NCBI RefSeq assembly: GCF_005217615.1
Contig: NZ_SZNK01000001.1
Coordinates: 4,582,501-4,646,500, forward strand
Direction: 5' to 3'
From: Brevibacillus antibioticus
GTDB taxonomy: Bacteria > Bacillota > Bacilli > Brevibacillales > Brevibacillaceae
Length of the DNA stretch: 64,000 nucleotides
Under the pieces are notes generated by a model. That model was not told the DNA's origin and ran no database searches. It worked only from the letters and a program-made list of their open reading frames with translations. The position numbers were made by a program, and so were the translations under genes. Positions 1 through 6,938 of this stretch are shown one piece after another; positions within the stretch are counted from its first letter, which is position 1, and each line of letters starts with the position of its first letter.

Positions 1-156
1 TCCATACAGTAGATACATGAACAAGCCGACAAACAAGTTACCGGTGCTACCCATGAACAGCTTGTCCCAATCAAAAATAAGGGCAACCAGGATCCCACCT
101 AATCCCCCAAGCAAAAGCGTGGTAATAAAAAGCCAGCCATACTTACGCAAACTCAC
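1..156 (-). CDS. kbaA: KinB-signalling pathway activation protein KbaA, N-terminal part
   Basis: The first 52 codons of a minus-strand gene that runs off the left edge of the window. It starts at GTG (154-156) behind a GGGAGGGA ribosome site. The product begins MSLRKYGWLF and contains a hydrophobic segment (about residues 7-26) followed by a second one at the edge, as expected for a multi-pass membrane protein. In B. subtilis kbaA is a sporulation gene, needed for full activity of the KinB branch of the Spo0A phosphorelay, and lies beside gerD on the opposite strand, exactly as here. The identification rests on this position and on the N-terminal sequence; the rest of the protein is not visible. 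Confidence 0.8.
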   Translation of the reverse strand, partial: MSLRKYGWLFITTLLLGGLGGILVALIFDWDKLFMGSTGNLFVGLFMYLLYG

Positions 157-281
157 CAATTATTCCCTCCCATCCACATCGAATATGATTGTACCAATGG
201 ATACAAGAAAATACTAGCGTAAGAACAAAACAAAATGCACACGTTACTTGTAGGCAGAGTAAAGAAGGAGGTGTCCACCCC

Positions 282-923
282 ATGAGAAAAAAGACGATGT
301 CTTTTTGGTTAACCGCTCTTGTCTGTCTGGTGCTAACCAGTTGCGGGGGTGGCGGACAAGCGCAAAGTTCGTCTCAGCCTGATTATAAAAGCGTCAAAGA
401 CATGGTGCTGGACATATTACAGACGGACGAAGCGAAGCAATCTGTTAGCAAGATGATGAAGGATGAAAAGTTCAAGCAAAGCCTGATGCTTGACGAGTCA
501 ACGGTGCGGACAACCTTGATTCAAAGCATGACGAATCCCAATAGTACGCACATCAAAGAAGCATTTAAAGACCCGAAATTCGCAAGCGCCATGGCGAAAT
601 CCATGAAAAATGAACAAAAAACGCTAATGAAGGACCTGATGAAGGATCCTGAATATCAAAAAGAGCTCATAAGCGTAATGAAAGACCCTGAGTTTGAGAA
701 AAATTTGATGGACCTGATGAAAAGCTCTGCTTATCGACAGCAAACCATGCAAGTGATGAAGGAATCCTTGCAAAGTCCTTTGTTCCAGGCTGAACTCATG
801 AAGATCATGACCAAAGTATCCGAGGACATGACAAAACCAAAGGAACTGAAGTCGAAGAAAAAAGGAAAGGGAAAAGAAGGTAAGGGTGGAGGTTCCGGCG
901 GAGGCGGCGGTAGCTCTTCTTAA
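282..923 (+). CDS. gerD: Spore germination lipoprotein GerD
   Basis: A 213-residue lipoprotein, the scaffold that in Bacillus spores clusters nutrient germinant receptors in the inner membrane. The signal peptide ends in a lipobox (L-T-S-C, Cys21). The mature part is highly charged and helical, with repeated short blocks of the type MKDPEF/MKNEQK between about residues 35 and 180, matching the known GerD helical core. The C-terminal 20 or so residues are a Lys/Gly/Ser-rich low-complexity tail. The ATG at 282 was chosen because AAGGAGGTG sits just upstream at 264-272; an upstream in-frame ATG at 189 would place the signal peptide internally. It is the only plus-strand gene of the first 3 kb and converges on salA. 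Confidence 0.9.
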   Translation: MRKKTMSFWLTALVCLVLTSCGGGGQAQSSSQPDYKSVKDMVLDILQTDEAKQSVSKMMKDEKFKQSLMLDESTVRTTLIQSMTNPNSTHIKEAFKDPKFASAMAKSMKNEQKTLMKDLMKDPEYQKELISVMKDPEFEKNLMDLMKSSAYRQQTMQVMKESLQSPLFQAELMKIMTKVSEDMTKPKELKSKKKGKGKEGKGGGSGGGGGSSS

Positions 924-928
924 AACGC

Positions 929-961
929 AAAGGTGAGCTCTATTGCAGAGCCCACCTTTTT
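929..961. terminator. Bidirectional terminator between gerD and salA
   Basis: A 13-bp stem (929-941 with 947-959, one mismatch) with a 5-base loop. It begins AAAGGTG and ends CACCTTT, followed by a T run on the plus strand and an A-rich flank on the other side. It separates two convergent genes, so it probably serves both. Confidence 0.8.
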
Positions 962-975
962 CATCTTCTTGGTAA

Positions 976-2088
976 CTATTGTTTGACGGCTTCCCCGCAT
1001 TTTTCTATCACACGTTTGGCCATATCGATGTAAAGCTGACCAATGTCCGTCTTTTCTCCATAGATGGATGGAGAATAATCAGGTTCAGATGGATGATTAT
1101 CCGGTTGTCCCAGCGGAATTTGAGCGAGCAGCTCACATGCCAAGGTCTCGGCAAGTTTAGCTCCTCCACCACGCCCGAATACGTATTCTTTGGAACCATC
1201 CTTTGCTTCGTACCACGCCATGTTTTCCACAATACCGAGGATTTCATGACCAGTTCGCTTTGCCATAGCGCCTGCACGAGCTGCAACAAACGCCGCAGTA
1301 GCATGAGGAGTGGTTACCACAATCTCCATACTTTGCGGAATCATGGTGTGTACGTCGAGGGCCATATCTCCCGTTCCTGGAGGCAAGTCCAGCAAGAGGT
1401 AGTCCAATCCTTCGCCCCAGTGTACTTCCGTGAAAAAGTTACGCAGCATTTTCCCCAACATAGGGCCACGCCAAATGATCGGAGAGTTGTCTTCCACAAA
1501 AAAGCCCATGGACATAACCTTTACGTTTTGCTTTTCAACAGGCAAAATCGTTTCACCAATCACGGTTGGTCGTTGTTCAATATTCATCATATCGGGCACA
1601 CTAAAGCCGTAAATGTCTGCGTCGATAATGCCCACTTTTTTTCCTAAACGCGCGAGCGCAACGGCCAGGTTCACTGTTACCGTCGATTTTCCGACGCCAC
1701 CTTTTCCGGAAGTAACCGCGATAAAGGTCGTATTCGAATCCTTCGCCAAGATCGGGTTCAAAAGGGGAGCTTGTCCGGGTGTCATGTTATGTGTTTGCCC
1801 ACCTTGGTTCTTGCGAAGCTGGGCAGACAGAGCCGCACGTTCCTCGTCCGTCATCGAACCGAATTGCAGGCGTACTTCTTCGGCTCCCAGCGCTTTCACA
1901 GCTGCAACGACATCGTCCTCGATCTTGGCTTTGAGCGGACAGCCCGAAATCGTCAGAACGACCGTGAGACTTACTGTCTTGCCTTCAATATGGATATCCC
2001 GAATCATGTTGAGCTCGACCAAGCTACGATTAATTTCAGGGTCTTTTACATCGCGTAGTGCTTCGAGAACCTGTTCTCTGGTCAACAT
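976..2088 (-). CDS. salA: Mrp/NBP35-family P-loop ATPase, SalA type
   Basis: A 370-residue protein with an N-terminal MIP18/DUF59 domain (about 1-90), a linker, and a P-loop ATPase domain. The deviant Walker A SGKGGVGKST lies at about 127-136 and the ATPase B-site region reads LLLDLPPGTGD. Mrp/ApbC proteins usually carry Fe-S clusters through a C-terminal CXXC motif; here the equivalent region after ENMAWYEAKDG has no CXXC. That matches B. subtilis SalA (YbaL), which acts as an ATP-binding regulator, repressing scoC, rather than a typical cluster carrier. The ATG at 2088 follows GAGGTGAACCAGA. The gene lies between cwlD and gerD as in B. subtilis. Confidence 0.88.
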   Translation of the reverse strand: MLTREQVLEALRDVKDPEINRSLVELNMIRDIHIEGKTVSLTVVLTISGCPLKAKIEDDVVAAVKALGAEEVRLQFGSMTDEERAALSAQLRKNQGGQTHNMTPGQAPLLNPILAKDSNTTFIAVTSGKGGVGKSTVTVNLAVALARLGKKVGIIDADIYGFSVPDMMNIEQRPTVIGETILPVEKQNVKVMSMGFFVEDNSPIIWRGPMLGKMLRNFFTEVHWGEGLDYLLLDLPPGTGDMALDVHTMIPQSMEIVVTTPHATAAFVAARAGAMAKRTGHEILGIVENMAWYEAKDGSKEYVFGRGGGAKLAETLACELLAQIPLGQPDNHPSEPDYSPSIYGEKTDIGQLYIDMAKRVIEKCGEAVKQ

Positions 2089-2157
2089 TCTGGTTCACCT
2101 CATCTATGATCTTTTCAAACATTTCCATGCTGGTATAACGACAGCTTATGCGCGTTC

Positions 2158-2166
2158 ATTATAGCA
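2158..2166 (-). promoter_or_regulatory. Extended -10 promoter element for salA
   Basis: On the minus strand the sequence reads TGCTATAAT, a perfect extended -10 motif, about 70 bp upstream of the salA start. No convincing -35 is present, as is usual for extended -10 promoters. A GC-rich hairpin with arms GGGCGGT and ACCGCCC sits between cwlD and this promoter. Confidence 0.6.
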
Positions 2167-2199
2167 TATTCGGGCGGTCGGAACACGACCACCGCCCTC

Positions 2200-2916
2200 T
2201 TAAGGTGTAATTGGCGCTTTTTCTCCTGAATACTGACGTAAGATCCCCTGATAAATGGCATTCGCCATTGCCTTTTGGTATTCAACGCTCTGAAGTCGCT
2301 TTGCCTCCTCTGTATTGCTGACAAAGCCTACCTCTACCAAAACGGCCGGGCAGTTAACCTCCCGAATCAAGAACACATTGTTCGTCTTACTCGGAACCCG
2401 ATCTGTATGACCGATCACCCGCTTGATTTCATCTTGTATCAAATAAGAAACTTCTGCGCTCTTTTTGAAGCTAGGGGAATAAAAAGTCTGTGCTCCCGAC
2501 CATTTCGGAGAAGGGATGGAATTAACGTGTATACTGACCAAAAAATCCGGTGTACTATCATTGACCAGCCTTACTCGGTTTCGAATATCCTCAGATTTTC
2601 GTTTGCGAGCCTGCGCCGCATCTGGACTCGCCAAATCCTTGTCTTCCTCCCTCGTCATAACTACAAACGCTCCTGACTGCTGAAGGAAATCCCGTAAGTA
2701 CATGCTAATGGCCAAAGTCACTTCTTTCTCAACTACATCCCCGGCTTTGGAAACGGCACCGCCGTCTATTCCCCCATGCCCAGGGTCAATAGCTATGACC
2801 GTTCCCGTCAGTGGCAGCGACCATGCCTGCCAGGAAGAACGATCAGGCGCTTCGTAGGTGAACAACAGCATAAGCACCGCGAAAGCTAATATCCAGCCTA
2901 CTCCTTTTCGTGTCAC
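2200..2916 (-). CDS. cwlD: Germination-specific N-acetylmuramoyl-L-alanine amidase CwlD
   Basis: A 238-residue Amidase_3 enzyme with an N-terminal signal anchor (about residues 6-24). Zinc and catalytic motifs are intact: DPGHGGIDGG (first His), the Glu of EKEVTLAIS, FLVSIHVNS (second His) and LVEVGFVSN (catalytic Glu). In spore formers CwlD, together with PdaA, makes muramic-delta-lactam in cortex peptidoglycan, the mark recognised by germination lytic enzymes. It starts at GTG 2916 behind AAAGGGGA. It lies downstream of rplM-rpsI as in B. subtilis, but the rpsI end is displaced by the element described below. The usual sporulation-sigma promoter cannot be assigned with confidence. Confidence 0.92.
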   Translation of the reverse strand: MTRKGVGWILAFAVLMLLFTYEAPDRSSWQAWSLPLTGTVIAIDPGHGGIDGGAVSKAGDVVEKEVTLAISMYLRDFLQQSGAFVVMTREEDKDLASPDAAQARKRKSEDIRNRVRLVNDSTPDFLVSIHVNSIPSPKWSGAQTFYSPSFKKSAEVSYLIQDEIKRVIGHTDRVPSKTNNVFLIREVNCPAVLVEVGFVSNTEEAKRLQSVEYQKAMANAIYQGILRQYSGEKAPITP

Positions 2917-2988
2917 AGTTTATCGTCCCCTTTGTCCCATTCTCGTTCCATCTTATGGACAAACATGGACAAATATACCCGTTTGTGA

Positions 2989-3026
2989 AAAGGAAAAACC
3001 CCCTGCCTGCGAACAGACAAGGGGTT
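2989..3026 (-). terminator. Original rpsI terminator, now separated from rpsI
   Basis: On the minus strand a 13-bp stem (AACCCCTTGTCTG pairing with CAGGCAGGGGGTT) is closed by a TTCG tetraloop and followed by TTTTTCC. It lies 15 bp past the stranded rpsI stop codon at 3041-3043, so it was presumably the native rplM-rpsI terminator before the element inserted. Confidence 0.85.
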
Positions 3027-3040
3027 GTATCGAACAGCAA

Positions 3041-3106
3041 TTAGCGCTTGGAGAATTGAGGTGCGCGACGAGCTGCTTTCAAGCCGTATTTCTTACGCTC
3101 TTTCAT
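3041..3106 (-). repeat. attachment-site copy: stranded 3' end of rpsI
   Basis: These 66 bases are identical to 7893-7958. Read on the minus strand they encode the last 21 residues of ribosomal protein S9 and its stop codon, from MKERKKYG to QFSKR. There is no start or upstream S9 sequence, so it is the cut-off remnant of the original gene end, still followed by the original terminator. Confidence 0.92.
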
Positions 3107-3192
3107 TGTTGGTTTCGATTCGTTAAGGTTTCCGCATATTAATAGGAAGATTTACAACTTAGATTCCGTTTACTTAAGATACTTTCTGATAG

Positions 3193-3216
3193 AAATATGG
3201 TCAAAATATGGTCACG
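3193..3216. repeat. 24-bp direct repeat, left copy (probable integrase arm site)
   Basis: Identical to 7795-7818. Each copy contains two iterations of ATATGGTCA 11 bp apart. It lies 87 bp inside the left 66-bp att copy. Tandem short repeats flanking the core on the element side are typical binding sites for the N-terminal arm domain of tyrosine integrases; this role is inferred from position. Confidence 0.7.
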
Positions 3217-3254
3217 ACGAGAGTCCTAGAGATTATGTTCTAGGGCTTTCCTGT

Positions 3255-3839
3255 TTACTCCGCCTTCACAAATTTTTCAATGTATTTTGCGCGTTCTTCT
3301 TTGGTGAAAAACTTGTTTACGAGTTCATTCCGCCACTTGTCTTTATCAGTTTTAGTTTCAGCAAGGTTTACCTTCAAATAATCCTCGATAGTAGCTCTAT
3401 CAACCTCAGTGGTATATTTTTTTCCATGATTAAGAGTTACCTTCACCTTTTGCAGTTCAGGGAACTCCTTTAGCAGTCGGATCGGCTCTTCCATCAAGGT
3501 TTTGTTGATCGCGTCTCCAGACTCCCAATAGTTCTTTGCATCTGCTTCTATCATTCCGGTTTCAGGTTTAGTCTTTTTCAAAGTTGCAAAGTCTGCATAG
3601 GTGATTACCGCTTCGTTTTGGTTAACAATCTCGGCCTCGGTAATAAATGGCCCACCCTTTAAGTTTGGAGCGTACTCCTTAAATCTACTCACTTCCTCGG
3701 CTGACATAGTTTTCTGTTCAGAAGCTGGAGCAGATGAGGTAGTTGTAGTTGCTGGAGCTGGCGCATTACTGTCTGGCGTTGTACCGCAGCCACTTAATAC
3801 GATGCCTAATGACAATACAAGAATTGACGTTCTTTTCAC
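3255..3839 (-). CDS. Putative lipoprotein of unknown function
   Basis: A 194-residue protein with a clear lipoprotein signal (lipobox L-S-G-C, Cys18), then a Thr/Ser/Ala/Pro-rich linker to about residue 45, then a soluble charged domain with no motif I recognise. It starts at GTG 3839 behind AGGGAGGAA, and a plausible promoter lies at 3875-3903. It is transcribed divergently from the HTH regulator at 4026 and shares the intergenic region with it, so that regulator may control it. Being on the element, it is accessory. Membrane-anchored lipoproteins on small islands may serve as exclusion or immunity factors, but nothing in the sequence shows this. Confidence 0.8.
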   Translation of the reverse strand: MKRTSILVLSLGIVLSGCGTTPDSNAPAPATTTTSSAPASEQKTMSAEEVSRFKEYAPNLKGGPFITEAEIVNQNEAVITYADFATLKKTKPETGMIEADAKNYWESGDAINKTLMEEPIRLLKEFPELQKVKVTLNHGKKYTTEVDRATIEDYLKVNLAETKTDKDKWRNELVNKFFTKEERAKYIEKFVKAE

Positions 3840-3874
3840 TGGTAAATTCCTCCCTAGTTGTATGTTTCGCCCTC

Positions 3875-3903
3875 ACAATAATCCAAAACCTTACATTGAA
3901 CAA
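3875..3903 (-). promoter_or_regulatory. Candidate promoter of the element lipoprotein gene
   Basis: On the minus strand TTGTTC, a 17-bp spacer and TATTGT lie about 36 bp upstream of the GTG start. Both boxes are imperfect; the spacing is ideal. Confidence 0.45.
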
Positions 3904-3952
3904 GAATATACGAAAGAACCTAGCAAAAGTTTTTTCATTTACTGGAAAAATG

Positions 3953-3981
3953 TTTACCCATCCAATTTTTTTTGTGATAAA
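3953..3981 (+). promoter_or_regulatory. Candidate promoter of the HTH receptor-like regulator
   Basis: TTTACC, a 17-bp T-rich spacer and GATAAA, preceded by TG (extended -10 style), lie about 45 bp upstream of the GTG at 4026. The boxes match consensus at 4 of 6 positions each. Confidence 0.45.
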
Positions 3982-4025
3982 GTGAAATTAAATACAAAAT
4001 TTGGGAAAAAAGGGGGCTTAATGAG

Positions 4026-5276
4026 GTGTCGCTTTCATTAGGTGAACTCATTAGCAGTCATCGTAGTCGACGCAATCTAACACTAGCAGACCTTTCGGAA
4101 TTGTCAGGAGTCAGTAAAAGTACCATATCGTTAATTGAAACAGGAGAGACTAAACGGCCCAGCTATGCCACTTGGAGAAAGATAGCGGAAGCCATCGATA
4201 TAGCACCCAGCATCATCATAAACGCATTTGTGGACACTACACATAATCCTAAGACATTAGAGCTCGTCCTTGCAGAGGTTATCAACGAAGGATGGGAAGC
4301 TCTTGTCGCTAAAGTTGCTACGCGTTATTTAGAGTCACCAAAGATTGATACGTTTAGAGCGTTAGATCATATCGCCAGTACAGCCAGAGATACAGAGAAC
4401 AAACGAATAAAACGCATCTTATGCGAAACGATTATTAGTTTCGCAAGAAGCAGGGGAATACCCTCATATCTAGCAAACGCCTTGTATGAAAGGTATTTGA
4501 TTGAGCGTGACGACTTCTCTCGTTTCGAGGAAACGTATCGACGTGGGAAAGAACTGCTTCTCTATGTCGAGCATCTCTATGTAGAAGATCGAATCGATTA
4601 CTATTATAAAATGGGTGTTCACGCCAACATACTCGACTTGCACGACGAAAGTATCGATTTATGTAGGCTCGGTTTACGGGAAGATCGGTCAGATAACAGA
4701 CCTAAAGCATCTGCATATATCTCCCTATTCAACTCGTGTATTTACTTTGGGGACTTCCATGTAGCTGACATCTACCTAAAAGAGTATGAAAACAGCGAAT
4801 ACGCTGATTTTCGAAAAAACCATTTTCGCGCTACTCTCCTTGCGAAAAAAGGGCAGCACGAGGACGCAATCAATTTGTTCAACATCTGCTTAAATGAGAC
4901 TGACAGAGAAGGGCGTATATCCATCGTGGTCGACCTCATGGAATCGTATTTGGAGGCTGGAAAGACAGACGATCTCATGCTATTGATCGAAACGGAGGAT
5001 CAGTTTCTGCCAGAGAAAATGCCGCAGCATCCGTACCGAATTAAGACACTGGCCCAATACTACAGACGTAAGGCGTTGTGCTTAATCTCAATAGAGAGAT
5101 ATGATCCAGGATTTCATAGCCTGATCGAAAGCATCAAGTATTACAAGCACATAGGAATATCTACAGAGGTTATTGAAGGCATACGACTGTTCCTACGCCA
5201 TCATCGAACTAACAGTAAAAATCTGTCCTTTGAAAACATGGAGTTAATAGAAAACATATGTGATAATATTTTGTAA
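4026..5276 (+). CDS. XRE-family HTH regulator with helical-repeat C-terminal domain (RRNPP-like peptide receptor)
   Basis: A 416-residue cytoplasmic protein. Residues about 1-65 form a classic XRE/Cro DNA-binding domain (LSELSGVSKSTISLIETGE is the helix-turn-helix). Residues about 70-416 are all-helical with TPR-like periodicity, for example YYKMGVHANILDLHDESIDL and FRATLLAKKGQHEDAINLF. This architecture is that of RRNPP receptors (PlcR, NprR, Rgg, AimR), which bind re-imported peptides and change DNA binding. GTG 4026 was chosen because it follows AGGGGG at good spacing and gives an intact HTH; the ATG at 4021 is in another frame and stops after six codons. A strong ribosome site and a 36-codon exported-peptide gene follow after 21 bp, supporting a receptor/pheromone pair. 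The target operator is unknown. Confidence 0.85.
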   Translation: MSLSLGELISSHRSRRNLTLADLSELSGVSKSTISLIETGETKRPSYATWRKIAEAIDIAPSIIINAFVDTTHNPKTLELVLAEVINEGWEALVAKVATRYLESPKIDTFRALDHIASTARDTENKRIKRILCETIISFARSRGIPSYLANALYERYLIERDDFSRFEETYRRGKELLLYVEHLYVEDRIDYYYKMGVHANILDLHDESIDLCRLGLREDRSDNRPKASAYISLFNSCIYFGDFHVADIYLKEYENSEYADFRKNHFRATLLAKKGQHEDAINLFNICLNETDREGRISIVVDLMESYLEAGKTDDLMLLIETEDQFLPEKMPQHPYRIKTLAQYYRRKALCLISIERYDPGFHSLIESIKYYKHIGISTEVIEGIRLFLRHHRTNSKNLSFENMELIENICDNIL

Positions 5277-5297
5277 CAATAGAAGGAGGAGAGTTTA

Positions 5298-5408
5298 ATG
5301 CAGAAGCTACTTTTGGTTTTTGCTCTTGTGGTGTTCTTTTCCTCGCCTGTAATATCGGAAGCGTGTGATCCGAAGTATGGGCCTTATCGAGTTGAACCTG
5401 ATTGGTAA
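5298..5408 (+). CDS. Small secreted peptide, candidate pheromone precursor
   Basis: An ORF of 36 residues, too short for most gene finders. It starts with a near-perfect ribosome site (AGAAGGAGGAGAG, 5281-5293) only 21 bp after the stop of the HTH regulator, in the same direction. The product is MQKLLLVFALVVFFSSPVIS followed by EACDPKYGPYRVEPDW: a basic-hydrophobic signal sequence (about 1-20) and a short polar tail with one Cys, two Tyr and three Pro. This is the layout of Phr, PapR, NprX and AimP precursors encoded just downstream of their receptors, where the C-terminal few residues are the signal. A strong terminator follows at once. The function is inferred from context; no known pheromone motif is recognised. 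Confidence 0.72.
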   Translation: MQKLLLVFALVVFFSSPVISEACDPKYGPYRVEPDW

Positions 5409-5417
5409 ACATTGCGT

Positions 5418-5450
5418 AGAGAGGGGGAAATCCCCTCTCTTCTTTCTTTT
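5418..5450 (+). terminator. Terminator of the regulator-peptide operon
   Basis: A perfect 9-bp stem (AGAGAGGGG, 5418-5426, with 5432-5440), a 5-base loop and a T-rich run (TCTTTCTTTT). It begins 9 bp after the peptide stop codon and closes a two-gene operon. Confidence 0.85.
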
Positions 5451-5523
5451 CATTAATCCCAAGAGAAAGCGAAACACTGAGACTTCTCGAGTCACCCTGC
5501 ATACGTTTGTGTAACTCCGAAAC

Positions 5524-5584
5524 GCTTATTAACCAAGAAAACCCGTTTCCTCAAGGCAGGGACGGGTTTTCTTGGTTAATAAGC
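5524..5584. repeat. 23-bp perfect inverted repeat
   Basis: Arms 5524-5546 and 5562-5584 are exact reverse complements, with a 15-base loop. The inner part of each arm reads AAGAAAACCCGT and ACGGGTTTTCTT, which looks like a bidirectional terminator between the plus-strand peptide gene and the minus-strand hydrolase gene. It is unusually long for that, and a separate terminator already ends the peptide operon. Confidence 0.85.
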
Positions 5585-5624
5585 CACCGAGAATATAATT
5601 GATTTAGTGTTGTTTGTCAGTAAA

Positions 5625-6209
5625 TTATCTCCAGTCCCCGGTTTCCTCAACTTCAGTAGTGTCGTCAAGATCTAAAATACCGTAAGGTTCGAATATCGTT
5701 GTGCTATTCGGTCTTTTATTACCTAAATTAACGTCTGCTCCGTAGTAATAGGCTTGCCAAACTATTTTTGAGCAATAGGTGTAGTCAAATCCGCTTAATT
5801 TAACTGCTAAACTGTAATCTGCATCTGAATATTCCTTAGCATATGTTCTAGCCCATTCCCCAGCTTTTTTTGCATCTCGACTACTGGTATATCGAATTAC
5901 TTTCACGCTATTATCATAGCGTTTAAAAAATCTGGAAAGGGATATCTCTTCAGGATGCTGACCGACTCCTCCTATATGCACGACAGTTAAATTGTCAGTT
6001 ACAATTGCAGCATGTCCTGTCAATCCTTTCGAAGAGGTAGCGTTAGAAACTAACATATCACCTGGCTTTGCTTTAGTATGTGTGTCAGGGTAATAAACAC
6101 CTGGATCATCGGCTAGCGGTTTCACTTCAGCCGCAAAACTAACTGATGTACATAAAGTGAAGATCATAATAAAGAGAAGCAGGATACTTGAACTCTTTCT
6201 GGAAAACAC
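5625..6209 (-). CDS. Secreted permuted papain-like (YiiX/YycO-type) cysteine hydrolase
   Basis: A 194-residue exported protein. The signal peptide is clear (basic start, hydrophobic stretch, cleavage near SFAA-EV at about 26-28). The core has the circularly permuted NlpC/P60 arrangement: His66 in GHAAIVT comes first and Cys146 in YTYCSKIVWQAY second, preceded by PGDML. YycO/YiiX-like members are thought to be amidases or proteases acting on cell-wall or lipid-linked substrates; the substrate here is unknown. The GTG at 6209 was chosen because GGGAGAGGTG precedes it and the signal peptide then starts properly; an in-frame ATG at 6251 adds 14 residues with no ribosome site. It converges on the peptide operon. 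Confidence 0.8.
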   Translation of the reverse strand: MFSRKSSSILLLFIMIFTLCTSVSFAAEVKPLADDPGVYYPDTHTKAKPGDMLVSNATSSKGLTGHAAIVTDNLTVVHIGGVGQHPEEISLSRFFKRYDNSVKVIRYTSSRDAKKAGEWARTYAKEYSDADYSLAVKLSGFDYTYCSKIVWQAYYYGADVNLGNKRPNSTTIFEPYGILDLDDTTEVEETGDWR

Positions 6210-6260
6210 ATACACCTCTCCCTGAAATAGTATTTTATCTCTTTTTACCATAAAGTGGCA

Positions 6261-6287
6261 TTGTTTTCAATATATTTAGTATATAAT
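6261..6287 (+). promoter_or_regulatory. Candidate promoter upstream of the small membrane protein
   Basis: A perfect TATAAT at 6282-6287 in a very AT-rich stretch lies 36 bp upstream of the ATG at 6324. The best -35 (TTGTTT, 6261-6266) is only 15 bp away, so the pairing is uncertain. Confidence 0.35.
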
Positions 6288-6323
6288 AATATTTAGCAAT
6301 GACAATTTAGGAGAGTGAACATA

Positions 6324-6617
6324 ATGACTTTGCTTAAAAAGTTCAGTATATCTCTAACTTTATTAAGTATTTTAATTAGTCTTTTGGATTTTTTAGGGAA
6401 TGATGGAAAACACATCTTGCTTTCGATAACGAATCCAATCCTTAATTACATCGTTTATATTGAACCGTTCAGACATTGGATAATAGAAGTACATCAGGAT
6501 GCTGATAGTACCATTCTTCCTACTGGGTATTTACTGCATATCATTATTTACTTCTTGTTTGGACTATTGATTGACTTAGCTATAAAATTCGGAAAAAAAC
6601 GGCATCAAAATAATTAA
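6324..6617 (+). CDS. Small membrane protein of unknown function
   Basis: A 97-residue protein with two hydrophobic segments (about 8-26 and 68-90), a short loop between them and a basic C-terminus (KFGKKRHQNN) that should face the cytoplasm. The ATG at 6324 follows AGGAG with a 10-bp gap; the in-frame GTG at 6315 is too close to that site. The gene is strongly AT-rich compared with the ribosomal neighbourhood, as is typical of acquired DNA. It ends in a shared bidirectional terminator. I do not recognise the family. A role beside the divergent secreted hydrolase is possible but not shown. Confidence 0.65.
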   Translation: MTLLKKFSISLTLLSILISLLDFLGNDGKHILLSITNPILNYIVYIEPFRHWIIEVHQDADSTILPTGYLLHIIIYFLFGLLIDLAIKFGKKRHQNN

Positions 6618-6664
6618 AAAACAAAGGGGACATGTCCAAACAACATGCCTCCTTTGTTTTTTAA
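6614..6664. terminator. Bidirectional terminator between the membrane protein and the unknown ORF
   Basis: A perfect 14-bp stem (6614-6627 with 6651-6664), A-rich on the left and T-rich on the right, so it can end transcription in both directions. It overlaps the stop codon of the plus-strand gene and lies 20 bp beyond the stop of the minus-strand ORF. Confidence 0.8.
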
Positions 6665-6683
6665 AATGCTCATTTATTTGCAA

Positions 6684-6938
6684 TTACTTCACTACACTCA
6701 CGAGGTCCTTTACATTGATCCAATCTGCTGCCCAGTCGCTCACCAGTTTGAATCGTTTGCGTACTGCATCAATCTCACGCACTATTCCCCACGCTTCTTC
6801 CAACGTACCAAGCTCGCCCTTCGTCGGCACGAACCATTTTACAGTTATAGCGTAGTCATACTGTGTACTGTCGACGATTTCAAGAACATATAAACCCAGC
6901 ACTCGAAAAGCTGTACTATCCAAATTCAACAAACGCAT
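6684..6938 (-). CDS. Hypothetical protein overlapping the integrase 5' region
   Basis: An 84-residue ORF, starting MRLLNLDSTAFRVLGLYV and rich in beta-type and aromatic residues in the middle (YDYAITVKWFVP), then a helical, charged C-terminal half. ATG 6938 follows GGGGGAG closely; an upstream in-frame ATG at 6974 lacks a ribosome site. It ends 20 bp before a bidirectional terminator, which supports its being real. Its first codons lie opposite sequence that still reads as integrase on the plus strand, so one of the two genes is probably disturbed here. No family recognised. Confidence 0.5.
   Translation of the reverse strand: MRLLNLDSTAFRVLGLYVLEIVDSTQYDYAITVKWFVPTKGELGTLEEAWGIVREIDAVRKRFKLVSDWAADWINVKDLVSVVK

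Noticed and set aside
4021..4041. ATG at 4021 as start of the HTH regulator
   Set aside because: This frame stops after six codons. GTG 4026 gives an intact HTH domain with a ribosome site at proper spacing.
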